From NCBI GenBank assembly GCA_913064955.1, contig CAJYBK010000005.1, forward strand, positions 1 to 34,209: 34,209 bases of DNA, in the 5' to 3' direction. The notes beneath the pieces were generated by a model. That model was not told the DNA's origin. It was given only the letters and a program-made list of their open reading frames with translations, and made no database searches. Each line of letters begins with the position of its first letter. Position 1 is the stretch's first letter. Position numbers and translations under genes: made by a program. Shown piece after piece: positions 25,666 to 34,209 of this stretch. This DNA is from an uncultured Flavobacteriales bacterium (GTDB lineage Bacteria > Bacteroidota > Bacteroidia > Flavobacteriales_D > Parvicellaceae).

Positions 25666-28290
25666 TTGGCAAAATCAACGAAATCAAGCGCTAAGAAAGA
25701 CAAGGTAACCCCTTTAATGCAACAGTACAATAAGATTAAGGCGAAATACCCTGAAGCATTGTTACTCTTTCGTGTAGGAGATTTTTATGAAACGTTTGGT
25801 CAAGATGCCATCACTGCAGCAAATATTTTAGGAATTGTTCTCACCGCAAGAAACAACGGAGGGTCAAAGTTAGAATTAGCCGGATTTCCTCATCATTCTT
25901 TAGAAACGTATTTGCCTAAATTGGTGCGAGCAGGACAAAGAGTTGCTATTTGTGATCAGTTGGAAGATCCAAAACAAACCAAAAACATAGTAAAAAGAGG
26001 CGTTACAGAATTGGTTACTCCAGGGGTGGCGTTTAATGAGCAGGTACTAGAACAAAAGAAAAATAACTTCTTAGCTGCTGTACACTTTGATAAGAATAGA
26101 GCGGGTGCTGCTTTTGTCGATGTGTCTACAGGAGAGTTCCTTTTAGCTGAGGGTAATTTGGATTACATAGAAAAGTTATTTCAAGGGTTTATGCCTTCGG
26201 AAGTATTGTTTCAAAGAAATAGAGATAAGACCTTTATTGAAAATTTTGGGGATAAGTACTATACTTTTAAATTGGAAGACTGGGTGTTTACAGAGGACTA
26301 TGCTCAAGAGAAATTATTGAATCATTTTGGCACAAAAAATCTGAAAGGGTATGGTGTGGAAGATCAAAAATTAGGTGTAGTTGCTGCAGGAACAATTTTG
26401 CATTATTTGTCAGAAACGCAACACAATAAATTATCCCACATTTCCAGTATATCGAGAATTGACGAAGAGAATTATGTTTGGCTAGATAAATTTACGATTA
26501 GAAATCTAGAGATTGTTCACTCTTATAATGAGGATGCCGTTACACTTATCCAGGTAATGGATAAAACAGTTACTCCTATGGGCGGAAGACTTTTGAAAAG
26601 GTGGGTTGTTTTGCCTCTTAAGGAAGTAAAAGCAATTGAATCCAGATTGGAAGTTGTGGATTTCTTGGTTAATTCAGAAGACTTTGTTGATTCCTTGCAC
26701 CAACACCTATCCAACATTGGAGATCTAGAAAGGTTAATTTCTAAGGTTGCAGCGCTGCGTATTTCACCTAGAGAAACGGTGCAGTTAAAATATGCATTAA
26801 AAACTCTTCAGCCAATTAAATTGCTTTGTGAGAACTCAAGTTTAAAAGCATTACAAAACATTGGTGCTCAAATTAACTTATGTACACCTATTGCGGAAAG
26901 ACTGGAGAAAGAAATCAAAGACGATGCGCCTGTTTTAATCAATAAAGGAGGTGTAATAGCAAGTGGTGTCAATCAAGAACTGGACGATCTTAGAGCGATT
27001 TCATTTTCGGGTAAGGATTATTTAGTTCAAATGCAGCAAAAACTGCAAACCGAAACAGGCATCTCTTCCTTGAAAATAGCATTCAACAACGTGTTTGGGT
27101 ATTATATTGAAGTGCGTAACACGCACAAAGACAAAGTGCCAGAGGAATGGATTAGAAAGCAAACTCTCGTAAATGCGGAGCGTTATATCACCCAAGAGTT
27201 AAAGGATTACGAAAGTAAAATACTTGGTGCGGAGGAAAAAATCCAAGTTATAGAGGTTAGATTATTTGAAGAGTTGATTTATGCACTAGCTGAGTTTTTA
27301 CAGCCTATCCAGTACAATGCCTCCTTGGTGGCAAGACTGGATTGTTTAATGTCTTTTGCGAAATTGGCAAAATCTAATAATTATGTCAAACCATCTATCA
27401 ACGAATCTAAAGTCATTGATATCAAAAATGGTCGTCATCCTGTAATTGAGCAGAATTTACCAATAGGAGAGGAGTATATTGCCAACAATGTGTTTTTAGA
27501 CGAAGACAAGCAACAAATCATAATGATTACAGGACCCAATATGAGTGGTAAGTCTGCTCTACTGCGTCAAACCGCATTGATTGTGCTGATGGCTCAAATG
27601 GGAAGTTTTGTGCCTGCAGACAGCGCTGAGTTGGGTTATGTTGACAAAGTCTTTACGAGAGTAGGCGCGAATGATAATATTTCCAGTGGCGAATCAACGT
27701 TTATGGTTGAAATGAACGAAACTGCTAGTATACTGAACAATATCTCAGACAGGAGTTTGATTTTATTGGATGAAATTGGTAGAGGCACCAGTACCTATGA
27801 CGGAATTAGCATTGCTTGGTCAATAGCAGAATTCTTGCATCAACACAAAAAATTTAAGCCAAAAACACTTTTTGCAACGCATTATCATGAGTTGAATGAT
27901 ATGGCCAGTACCTTCAAAAGGATTAAAAATTATAATGTCTCCGTTAAAGAAGTAAACAAACGCATCATTTTCCTGCGAAAGTTAGTTGAGGGCGGAAGCG
28001 AACATAGTTTTGGGATACATGTTGCGAAGGTTGCGGGTATGCCGAAGGTGGTGGTAGATAGAGCCAATAAAATTTTAGTTAAATTAGAGAAGTCGCATGC
28101 TGCAGAAGATTTACAAGCCAAAACAAAAGAATTGGCTAACGAAGCAGATATGCAGTTGAGTTTCTTTCAATTGGACGACCCTGTCCTTTCTCAAATTAAG
28201 GAAGAAATAAAAAGCATTGATATAAATACACTTACTCCGGTAGAAGCGTTAATGAAACTTAACGAAATTAAGAAGTTAGTTGGAGGATAA
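25666..28290 (+). CDS. mutS: DNA mismatch repair protein MutS
   Basis: [11 protein letters not shown] mismatch-recognition motif, Walker [38 protein letters not shown] at 25666 ((M)[30 protein letters not shown]) fits the N-terminus better than 25594. Confidence 0.96.
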   Translation: MAKSTKSSAKKDKVTPLMQQYNKIKAKYPEALLLFRVGDFYETFGQDAITAANILGIVLTARNNGGSKLELAGFPHHSLETYLPKLVRAGQRVAICDQLEDPKQTKNIVKRGVTELVTPGVAFNEQVLEQKKNNFLAAVHFDKNRAGAAFVDVSTGEFLLAEGNLDYIEKLFQGFMPSEVLFQRNRDKTFIENFGDKYYTFKLEDWVFTEDYAQEKLLNHFGTKNLKGYGVEDQKLGVVAAGTILHYLSETQHNKLSHISSISRIDEENYVWLDKFTIRNLEIVHSYNEDAVTLIQVMDKTVTPMGGRLLKRWVVLPLKEVKAIESRLEVVDFLVNSEDFVDSLHQHLSNIGDLERLISKVAALRISPRETVQLKYALKTLQPIKLLCENSSLKALQNIGAQINLCTPIAERLEKEIKDDAPVLINKGGVIASGVNQELDDLRAISFSGKDYLVQMQQKLQTETGISSLKIAFNNVFGYYIEVRNTHKDKVPEEWIRKQTLVNAERYITQELKDYESKILGAEEKIQVIEVRLFEELIYALAEFLQPIQYNASLVARLDCLMSFAKLAKSNNYVKPSINESKVIDIKNGRHPVIEQNLPIGEEYIANNVFLDEDKQQIIMITGPNMSGKSALLRQTALIVLMAQMGSFVPADSAELGYVDKVFTRVGANDNISSGESTFMVEMNETASILNNISDRSLILLDEIGRGTSTYDGISIAWSIAEFLHQHKKFKPKTLFATHYHELNDMASTFKRIKNYNVSVKEVNKRIIFLRKLVEGGSEHSFGIHVAKVAGMPKVVVDRANKILVKLEKSHAAEDLQAKTKELANEADMQLSFFQLDDPVLSQIKEEIKSIDINTLTPVEALMKLNEIKKLVGG

Positions 28291-28297
28291 TTGTAAC

Positions 28298-28332
28298 AAA
28301 AAATCCCTTTCTGATTTAATCAAAAAGGGATT
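28298..28332. terminator. bidirectional intrinsic terminator between convergent mutS and usp
   Basis: AAAAAATCCCTTT...AAAAAGGGATT hairpin; the T tract is best on the minus strand. Confidence 0.7.
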
Positions 28333-28354
28333 CCTATTGCGTTTAGATAGTTTA

Positions 28355-29194
28355 TTAAAATGAATTACCCATTGCAGAGCCAGTAGAGAATGTTACTTGT
28401 TTAGGGTTAACACAAAGTACAGGTCTTAGATCTTCATTAGTAATTATTTGTTGCTCATATCTAGCACCAAGCATTCCCATTAAGGAACCTCTCTGCATAT
28501 TCATGATAGTAATTAGGTCAGCATCAATTTCACCAGCAAGGTCTAATAATTGGTCTACAAAGTCTCCAGACTTGTCCGCAATGTGTGTAGCACATTTAAC
28601 TTTCTTCTCACCAAGATACTTTTTAGCGTAAGCAATGTTTCCATTCATTTTGTTCTTAAGGAACTCATCAGTTTCTTTAGGAGTAACTATGTGCACTTCT
28701 GAGTCAAAGTATTTAGCCATTTCTGCAACAATTTCTAATTTTTGCTTAGTTTCATTGTGCAAGTCCATAGGGACTAATATACGATCGTAACCACTCTTTT
28801 TGTCAGTTCCTTTTTGTGTAACAATAAACGGCACTGGAGAATTAGTGATAACTTTCAAAGCATAACTACCAGTTAACTTCTGCCATCCACTTGCTCCATG
28901 AGTTCCCATGATAATCAAACTAACACCTTTTTCAGCTGCTACATCACCTATGTCTTCAAAAATATTTCCTACTCTAACAATTGGTTGAACAACTATTTCT
29001 GCGTTGTATCTTTTCAAATACTCCACCTCTTCTTGGATTTTTAATTTGGCAGCATCTAATTTATCCTTGTCATCAACGATATTTAAAAGAAAAATTTCTG
29101 CGCCTACAGATTTTGCTAAATCTGCTGCATGAATCATAGCAGTGTGTGCTACTTCTGTAAAGTCCGTAGGGACCAAAAACTTGTTATTTATCAT
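28355..29194 (-). CDS. universal stress protein, tandem UspA domains
   Basis: KFLVPTDFTEVAHTAMIHAADLAKSVGAEIFLLNIV...LIIMGTHGASGWQKLTGSYALKVITNSPVPFIVT and a second domain starting DRILVPMDLHNETKQKLEIV. Confidence 0.93.
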   Translation of the reverse strand: MINNKFLVPTDFTEVAHTAMIHAADLAKSVGAEIFLLNIVDDKDKLDAAKLKIQEEVEYLKRYNAEIVVQPIVRVGNIFEDIGDVAAEKGVSLIIMGTHGASGWQKLTGSYALKVITNSPVPFIVTQKGTDKKSGYDRILVPMDLHNETKQKLEIVAEMAKYFDSEVHIVTPKETDEFLKNKMNGNIAYAKKYLGEKKVKCATHIADKSGDFVDQLLDLAGEIDADLITIMNMQRGSLMGMLGARYEQQIITNEDLRPVLCVNPKQVTFSTGSAMGNSF

Positions 29195-29261
29195 GGCTTT
29201 AATTTGTTTTACTTAGAGTGTAATATTAAGGTTTTGTTTTCAGATTTCAAAATTAAAAAAA

Positions 29262-29648
29262 TTATCGTATTTCTTTTAGTGTTAAAAGAACTTCTATTAT
29301 CAAGTACAAAAAGAATGGAGCAAAGAAATGTAATATAACTATGATACGTTCGATTGGAAATAGTGAAAACATAATCAATAGAAACCCAATGGCAAACATC
29401 ATTTTGAAAAGTGTCAGCGCTAGAAATGTTAAGCCCACCTTAGTTTCATCTATACTTTTAACCTTTTTCACTAAGAACATACTAAGAGCTAAGAATGAAA
29501 AAAGGTAAATATGAATGTAGCAAACTAACAATGGCAATTTATCAGGAAGAACCGAATAGGTAATACCAATATGAATTAATAAACTTCCAATAAGAAGTAA
29601 AGGTAAAAAAAGTGAACTTTTACGGTTTTTTATCTTGGTCTGGCTCAT
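29262..29648 (-). CDS. four-TM hypothetical membrane protein, resembling the DUF6168/AtpI-like proteins near Bacteroidetes atp genes
   Basis: Four hydrophobic segments in 128 aa; overlaps the AtpZ gene by 29 nt. The family label is from memory, unsearched. Confidence 0.65.
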   Translation of the reverse strand: MSQTKIKNRKSSLFLPLLLIGSLLIHIGITYSVLPDKLPLLVCYIHIYLFSFLALSMFLVKKVKSIDETKVGLTFLALTLFKMMFAIGFLLIMFSLFPIERIIVILHFFAPFFLYLIIEVLLTLKEIR

Positions 29649-29856
29649 CGTTTTTTTTCGTTAAGTTCATCACTTCTTTAATGACAATGTATATTCCAAG
29701 CCCTACACCCAACAAAGCTAAAATAACTGTCCAGATTTTTTTATCATTTTGATATTTGTCATCCAGATAATTTCCTAACCAAGCAAAGCCGCCTATCACT
29801 AGGCCCATTTGTATCCCTGCATTGGACATTCTAAGAAATTTGTTGTTGGCTGCCAT
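29620..29856 (-). CDS. AtpZ/AtpI family protein
   Basis: 78 aa, two TMs: MSNAGIQMGLVIGGFAWLGNYLDDKYQNDKKIWTVILALLGVGLGIYIVIKEV, typical AtpZ pattern (GxxxGxxLD). Confidence 0.85.
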   Translation of the reverse strand: MAANNKFLRMSNAGIQMGLVIGGFAWLGNYLDDKYQNDKKIWTVILALLGVGLGIYIVIKEVMNLTKKNDEPDQDKKP

Positions 29857-30029
29857 TATTCTGGTTCGTTATCTTTTAATTCGGACATTATTTTCCAAAG
29901 CATTAAAGCCGCAAATAACGGAAGTAAAATCTTGAAAATTGGATAAGACATATTAAATCTAACATCCAGCACGTGTCCTGCAGCAATTGAGGCAAGAACA
30001 AATAGAAATATTCTTAGTTTGTTTTTCAG
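29856..30029 (-). CDS. unlisted small two-TM protein; start uncertain (CTG at 30029 proposed)
   Basis: Minus-strand frame, closed upstream by a TAG inside the 3' end of bactofilin: LKNKLRIFLFVLASIAAGHVLDVRFNMSYPIFKILLPLFAALMLWKIMSELKDNEPE*. The stop overlaps the AtpZ start (TAATG). Confidence 0.5.
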   Translation of the reverse strand: MKNKLRIFLFVLASIAAGHVLDVRFNMSYPIFKILLPLFAALMLWKIMSELKDNEPE

Positions 30030-30033
30030 AACT

Positions 30034-30474
30034 CTAGTGTTCTTCTAGAATTTTCTCTACTGTCACACTTGTTTTGTCTAACTTTTTAGTTAAACCCTTT
30101 TTGTCGTTTCCCATAACACAGGTTCCGGAGAACTCAGCTCCTGGTTCAATGTGAAGTTTGTTGGTTGTCATCTCTCCATTTAATTTGGCAGTTGCTTTCA
30201 ATGAAAGTAATTCACCAACTTTAATGGTGCCAATAATCTCACCTTCTACATCAGCATTTTGACATATTATATCTCCTTCAATTTTTCCATTTACACCAAC
30301 GACTAATCTTCCTTTAGTAGAAACGTGACCTTTAACAAAGCCATCTATACGTAGGTTGCTTTCAGCAGTAATTTCTCCTTGAATATTTGTTCCTTCAACT
30401 ATTCTATTCAATCTGTCAGGAGCATTTACATCTCCCGTTTTTTGGTTTGATCCAGAGTTATTTCCTTTAAACAT
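30034..30474 (-). CDS. bactofilin (polymer-forming cytoskeletal protein)
   Basis: NRIVEGTNIQGEITAESNLRIDGFVKGHVSTKGRLVVGVNGKIEGDIICQNADVEGEIIGTIKVGELLSLKATAKLNGEMTTNKLHIEPGAEFSGTCVM: bactofilin beta-helix repeat. Confidence 0.95.
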   Translation of the reverse strand: MFKGNNSGSNQKTGDVNAPDRLNRIVEGTNIQGEITAESNLRIDGFVKGHVSTKGRLVVGVNGKIEGDIICQNADVEGEIIGTIKVGELLSLKATAKLNGEMTTNKLHIEPGAEFSGTCVMGNDKKGLTKKLDKTSVTVEKILEEH

Positions 30475-30495
30475 GCTTTATACTATTTAATTGGT

Positions 30496-32265
30496 TTACG
30501 AACCGCCTTTTATTTTCTTCTCTTGCTCTGCCACCTCTTCAGCAGTCATTTCTTTTAGATAAACACGAGAGAAATCAGCGATTTGCATTCCGTTGTTGTA
30601 AAATCCTCTTACTTGTGAGTGATACATAGTGTAATTCTCAGTGTACCAAAGCACCATAATTGGAGCTTCTTCCATCATGATTTTCTCTGCTTCAGCAAAG
30701 TAATCGTTACGCTTAATTACATCTACTGTTACTTTTCCTAAGTTATATAAAGAATCGTAAGCTGCATTTTTGTATCTCATAGTATTTGGGAACGAAGGCT
30801 CTTCCATTGAATTTGGAACTTCTTCTCCATATAGAATAGATAAGAAACTTTCTGGAGATGGGTAATCAGCTACCCATGCAGAACGGTAGATTTCAGAATT
30901 GTCATATCTTGAATGCTCTAGTTTATTCTTAAACGAAACTTGATCGATGCTGATGTTAATTCCTAGTGTTTGATTAATCTGACGCTCCACTTCAGTGGCA
31001 ACTAATTTGTGAACGCTACCTCCTAGGTTAATTTCAAGCGTAATTTCTGGAAACCCTTCTCCATTAGGGTAGCCTGCTTCAGCCAATAATTGACGAGCTA
31101 ATGCAGGGTCAAAACTATATCCTTTAATTCTTGAGAAATCGTAATTGTTAAAGGTCGGGATTTTAGGAGTAATTCCTTTTGTTCCCGGAGAGCCTTGACC
31201 ATTTAAGATGTTGTTTACAATTGCAACCCTATCAACAGCATAATTAAATGCTTGTCTTACTTTTAAATTGTTAAAAGGCTCTGTGGTACATGTAAACCCA
31301 TAATACTGAGTAGATAATTCCGGTTGTCTGTCCAAAATTGTTTTAGGCGGAGTGTTTTTAAAGTTTTCGATGTTTTCCGAAACTACTTGAGCAATTTTAG
31401 CAGAAGGTAACCCTTCAATTATAGAAATCTCGTCAGAGTTGAATTCTTCTAATTGAGTAAACTTGCTTGGTATAAATGCAAAATGAATAGAATCTAAATA
31501 AGGTAATGAATTCCCGTTTTCATCTTTTTGGTAGTACTTAGGGTTGTAAACCAAAAACAAATCTTTTGTTAAGTCTTTCCCCTTAGTAAATAAAAATGGC
31601 CCACAACCTACTGTCATGTTTTTTCCATATTTATCAAAAGCTTCTTTAGCAATAATACTAGTGTTCGGCATTGCCAAAACATAAATAAATGAAGTGGAAG
31701 GTTTTTTCAAAGTGAACTTAACCGTGTGGTCATCAACAATTTCCAATCCGCTAATGTGGTCAGCAGTACCATTGAAAAACTCCTCAGCACCTTTAAGATA
31801 AGGCTTAAGTAATGATTTATAATTTAACTCATATTCTTTTGAACACAATAGTTCAAAGGTGAATTTAACATCTTGAGCATTTAGTGTTCTTCCTTTTCCT
31901 CCGGAAAAACAAGCGTCATCATGAAACTTCACATCGTTTCTTAGTGTAAAGGTATATTCCGTACTAGCATCATTAACAGTCCATTTTTCAGCAACCGCAG
32001 ATCTTAAATTAAAAGTCTTTGGGTCATATTCCACCAATCCGTCATGGATCTGTGTCGCAACCTTAAAAGAAGTAACATCCACAACTTCCATTGGGAAAAT
32101 GGATGAATAAGTTTCATCTTCACACACTTTTAGTGTTCCGCCATAAAAAACAGTCTCACCATCAGAAACACGTTTGTTGTTGCTCCCATCTCCTTCAGCT
32201 TCTTCAGTTGGTCCGCAGCCGATAAGCCCAATGACCATTAACGGTATAAAATACTTAATCTTCAT
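30496..32265 (-). CDS. ABC transporter substrate-binding lipoprotein, SBP family 5 (peptide/OppA-like)
   Basis: Lipobox MVIGLIGCG; TFTLRNDVKFHDDACF...LNAQDVKFTFELL...VKFTLKKPSTSFIYVLA...RQAFNYAVDRVAIVNNILNGQGSPGTKGITP. Confidence 0.93.
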   Translation of the reverse strand: MKIKYFIPLMVIGLIGCGPTEEAEGDGSNNKRVSDGETVFYGGTLKVCEDETYSSIFPMEVVDVTSFKVATQIHDGLVEYDPKTFNLRSAVAEKWTVNDASTEYTFTLRNDVKFHDDACFSGGKGRTLNAQDVKFTFELLCSKEYELNYKSLLKPYLKGAEEFFNGTADHISGLEIVDDHTVKFTLKKPSTSFIYVLAMPNTSIIAKEAFDKYGKNMTVGCGPFLFTKGKDLTKDLFLVYNPKYYQKDENGNSLPYLDSIHFAFIPSKFTQLEEFNSDEISIIEGLPSAKIAQVVSENIENFKNTPPKTILDRQPELSTQYYGFTCTTEPFNNLKVRQAFNYAVDRVAIVNNILNGQGSPGTKGITPKIPTFNNYDFSRIKGYSFDPALARQLLAEAGYPNGEGFPEITLEINLGGSVHKLVATEVERQINQTLGINISIDQVSFKNKLEHSRYDNSEIYRSAWVADYPSPESFLSILYGEEVPNSMEEPSFPNTMRYKNAAYDSLYNLGKVTVDVIKRNDYFAEAEKIMMEEAPIMVLWYTENYTMYHSQVRGFYNNGMQIADFSRVYLKEMTAEEVAEQEKKIKGGS

Positions 32266-32290
32266 AGAAAAGTCCAGTTAGTTTAATTAT

Positions 32291-32319
32291 CAAAGATAAA
32301 AAAACCTTTTAAGAAACAA
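32291..32319 (-). promoter_or_regulatory. putative Bacteroidetes promoter TTG-N18-TATCTTTG for the SBP gene
   Basis: Minus strand TTG (32319-32317), 18-nt spacer, TATCTTTG (32298-32291), 25 nt before the ATG. Confidence 0.6.
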
Positions 32320-32517
32320 CACTTATTTTTAAAATTAAAGAACTTAAAGCAGTTTTGTTGGAAGAATTTTTGAACATATCTTTAAAAAAAATGGATTCAT
32401 CGAAGTTAATAAATGACTCAAATTGTGAAAAAAGTATTGAAATACTTTGAAAATTAAAAAAATGCGCTTAATATTGCCCCTTGAAATAGACTATCAATTT
32501 TAGAATATAATAATAAA

Positions 32518-33315
32518 ATGAAGAGATTACTAGCTGTAATTGCCACGTTTGCCTTTGGATTTGGAATGGCTCAGAATGATGCAAGCATTGTACATGAAGG
32601 ACATTACCAAGGAAAAAACTTATACGTTCAGAATCCTTTCGCTGGAAGTGGTGTTGGTTTCTGTGTTATTAAAGTTACTGTAAACGGTGATGCAACAACT
32701 GACCAAATTAGTTCAAGTGCGTTTGAAATTGACTTTGGTAACTTAAATCTTTCTTTGGGAGATCCTGTTGTTGTTAAAATTGAACACAAAACGGATTGTT
32801 TACCTAAGGTCTTAAACCCAGAAGTACTTAAACCAAAATCTACTTTTGAGACAACTAGTATCAAGGTAGAGAACGGAAAGTTACTTAAGTGGAGTACAAC
32901 ATCTGAGCAAGGAAAGTTAACTTACATTGTTGAGCAGTACAGATGGAATAAGTGGATTAAAGTAGGTGAGGTTGACGGAATTGGAACTGCGGGAGCAAAC
33001 AACTATGAATTTCAAGTTGAGTTGCACTCAGGGACAAACAAGTTTAGAGTGAAACAAATTGACTATTCAGGAAAACCAAATATTTCAACTACAGCTTCTG
33101 TTGATTCAGATGCTTCTAAATTGAAGTTAGTTGCTGATAAAGGAAAAGATGTTGAATTTTCTGGAGAGACTTTATATGAGATTTTCGATACCTTCGGAAA
33201 CATGGTGAAGAAAGGATATGGAAAAGTAATTGACTGTGGAAACCTTGAGAAAGGTCTTTACTATGTAAATTATGACAACACAACTGGAGATGTTTGGAAT
33301 AAGAACAAGAAATAA
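32518..33315 (+). CDS. secreted hypothetical protein with a possible T9SS type A-like C-terminus
   Basis: Signal peptide MKRLLAVIATFAFGFGMAQ; fibronectin-like middle (VENGKLLKWSTTSEQGKLTYIVEQYRWNKWIKVGEVDGIG); C-terminus LYEIFDTFGNMVKKGYGKVIDCGNLEKGLYYVNYDNTTGDVWNKNKK. Confidence 0.75.
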   Translation: MKRLLAVIATFAFGFGMAQNDASIVHEGHYQGKNLYVQNPFAGSGVGFCVIKVTVNGDATTDQISSSAFEIDFGNLNLSLGDPVVVKIEHKTDCLPKVLNPEVLKPKSTFETTSIKVENGKLLKWSTTSEQGKLTYIVEQYRWNKWIKVGEVDGIGTAGANNYEFQVELHSGTNKFRVKQIDYSGKPNISTTASVDSDASKLKLVADKGKDVEFSGETLYEIFDTFGNMVKKGYGKVIDCGNLEKGLYYVNYDNTTGDVWNKNKK

Positions 33316-33333
33316 TTTCTAAATACAATATTT

Positions 33334-33370
33334 AAAAATCCCTTTCGAATTTCGAAAGGGATTTTTTTTT
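33334..33370 (+). terminator. strong intrinsic terminator
   Basis: AAAAATCCCTTTCG-AATTT-CGAAAGGGATTTTTTTTT near-perfect hairpin with T tract. Confidence 0.9.
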
Positions 33371-33373
33371 GAA

Positions 33374-33381
33374 TAATTTTA
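33374..33381 (+). promoter_or_regulatory. putative -7-like box TAATTTTA, 4 nt before mce ATG
   Basis: TAnnTTTA; gap aacc then ATG at 33386; imperfect last base. Confidence 0.35.
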
Positions 33382-33385
33382 AACC

Positions 33386-33793
33386 ATGAAAAAGATTGAA
33401 CACATAGGAATAGCGGTTAAGGACATTTCTAAATCAAACGAATTGTTCGCTGCTCTTTTTGATGATGAGCCGTACAAAATGGAGGAAGTTGTTTCCGAAG
33501 GGGTAATGACTTCTTTCTTCAGAGTGGGTGAAAGTAAGATTGAATTATTGCAAGCAACCAATGAGAATAGTCCGATTGCCAAGTTTATTGAAAAGAAAGG
33601 TGAGGGTATTCATCACATTGCATTTGGTGTCGATGACATCGAATCAGAAATCAAACGTCTAGAGGCAAAGGGCTTTACAATGATCCATAAAGAAGCGAAA
33701 AAAGGAGCAGATAATATGATGATTGCTTTCTTACACCCTAAGTCAACTAATGGCGTCCTTATTGAGTTGTGTCAGGAAATAGTTGCGAAATAG
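33386..33793 (+). CDS. mce: methylmalonyl-CoA epimerase
   Basis: MKKIEHIGIAVKDISKSNELF...GVMTSFFRVGESKIELLQAT...IAKFIEKKGEGIHHIAFGVDDIE...HPKSTNGVLIELCQ: glyoxalase-fold MCE signatures. Confidence 0.94.
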   Translation: MKKIEHIGIAVKDISKSNELFAALFDDEPYKMEEVVSEGVMTSFFRVGESKIELLQATNENSPIAKFIEKKGEGIHHIAFGVDDIESEIKRLEAKGFTMIHKEAKKGADNMMIAFLHPKSTNGVLIELCQEIVAK

Positions 33794-34209
33794 ACTGTCC
33801 ATTCTTTACATCAACAAAATGCGAATGTAAGCCGCATTGTTTTGCACCTTCGACATGCTGAATAGAATCGTCCAAAAACAGAGTTTCTGAGGCTTGTAGG
33901 CTTTGGTCGTTGAGCACATGTTCGAAACATGCTCGGTCTGGTTTTCTGAACCCAATTTCATGAGAAAGAAACACCTTTTTAAAACATGGAGTAAGTATAT
34001 CGGAACCGTGTTCGACTATAATGTTTTGAGAAAAGGCGGTTAGATGAATAGCGTTGGTGTTACTTAGAAGAAAGACATTATATTTCTTGGCAAGACTTTG
34101 AATTAACTTTATTCTTTCCAGTGGAAGGTCAAGCAACATGGCATTCCAGGCCGTTATAATTTCTGAAGGTTTCAGGTTGGGTTGTTCTTGTTGTTTTCTG
34201 CTAATAAAT
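33759..34209 (-). CDS. HAD-IA family hydrolase (partial; N-terminus outside the window)
   Basis: The frame stays open to the window edge (FISRKQQEQPNLKPSEIITAWNAMLLDLPLERIKLIQSLAKKYNVFLLSNTNAIHLTAF...FLSHEIGFRKPDRACFEHVL...TLFLDDSIQHVEGAKQCGLHSHFV). The listed M at 34139 is internal. Confidence 0.9.
   Translation of the reverse strand, partial: FISRKQQEQPNLKPSEIITAWNAMLLDLPLERIKLIQSLAKKYNVFLLSNTNAIHLTAFSQNIIVEHGSDILTPCFKKVFLSHEIGFRKPDRACFEHVLNDQSLQASETLFLDDSIQHVEGAKQCGLHSHFVDVKNGQSISQLFPDTTQ

Noticed and set aside
33759-34139. HAD ORF as listed, with start at 34139
   Set aside because: The frame stays open and HAD-like upstream of this Met to the window edge, so 34139 is an internal residue; annotated as partial instead.

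Overview
A 34.2 kb AT-rich chromosomal segment from a Bacteroidetes bacterium. Lineage is inferred from T9SS-type C-terminal domains, TAnnTTTG -7 boxes and gene families; it looks Flavobacteriia-like. Most of it is housekeeping: metG (partial), radA, a 4HBT thioesterase, a fused 2-oxoacid dehydrogenase E1 alpha/beta, an M28 peptidase, a LytTR regulator, a CvpA-like protein, a holB-like gene, DnaJ and M23 membrane proteins, an SpoU/TrmH RNA methyltransferase, mutS, a universal stress protein, bactofilin, AtpZ, an ABC peptide-binding lipoprotein, mce, and a partial HAD hydrolase. I see no CRISPR array, prophage, transposase, rRNA or tRNA. The observations most worth checking are: (i) three ~16-bp direct repeats at an exact 21-bp period upstream of a LytTR response regulator with no kinase gene in the window; (ii) a recurring TAnnTTTG/TTAG/TTTA box exactly 4 nt before ATG in five genes (5 nt in a sixth), suggesting leaderless transcripts; (iii) an unlisted ~57-codon two-TM ORF between bactofilin and AtpZ, with no ATG/GTG/TTG start at its expected N-terminus and a TAATG overlap with AtpZ; (iv) an alpha-2-macroglobulin-like protein with an intact CxEQ thioester motif and an embedded carboxypeptidase-regulatory/TonB-plug-like segment; (v) an atypical sigma/anti-sigma pair behind an LRR protein. 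All family calls come from reading the translations; no database search was run.
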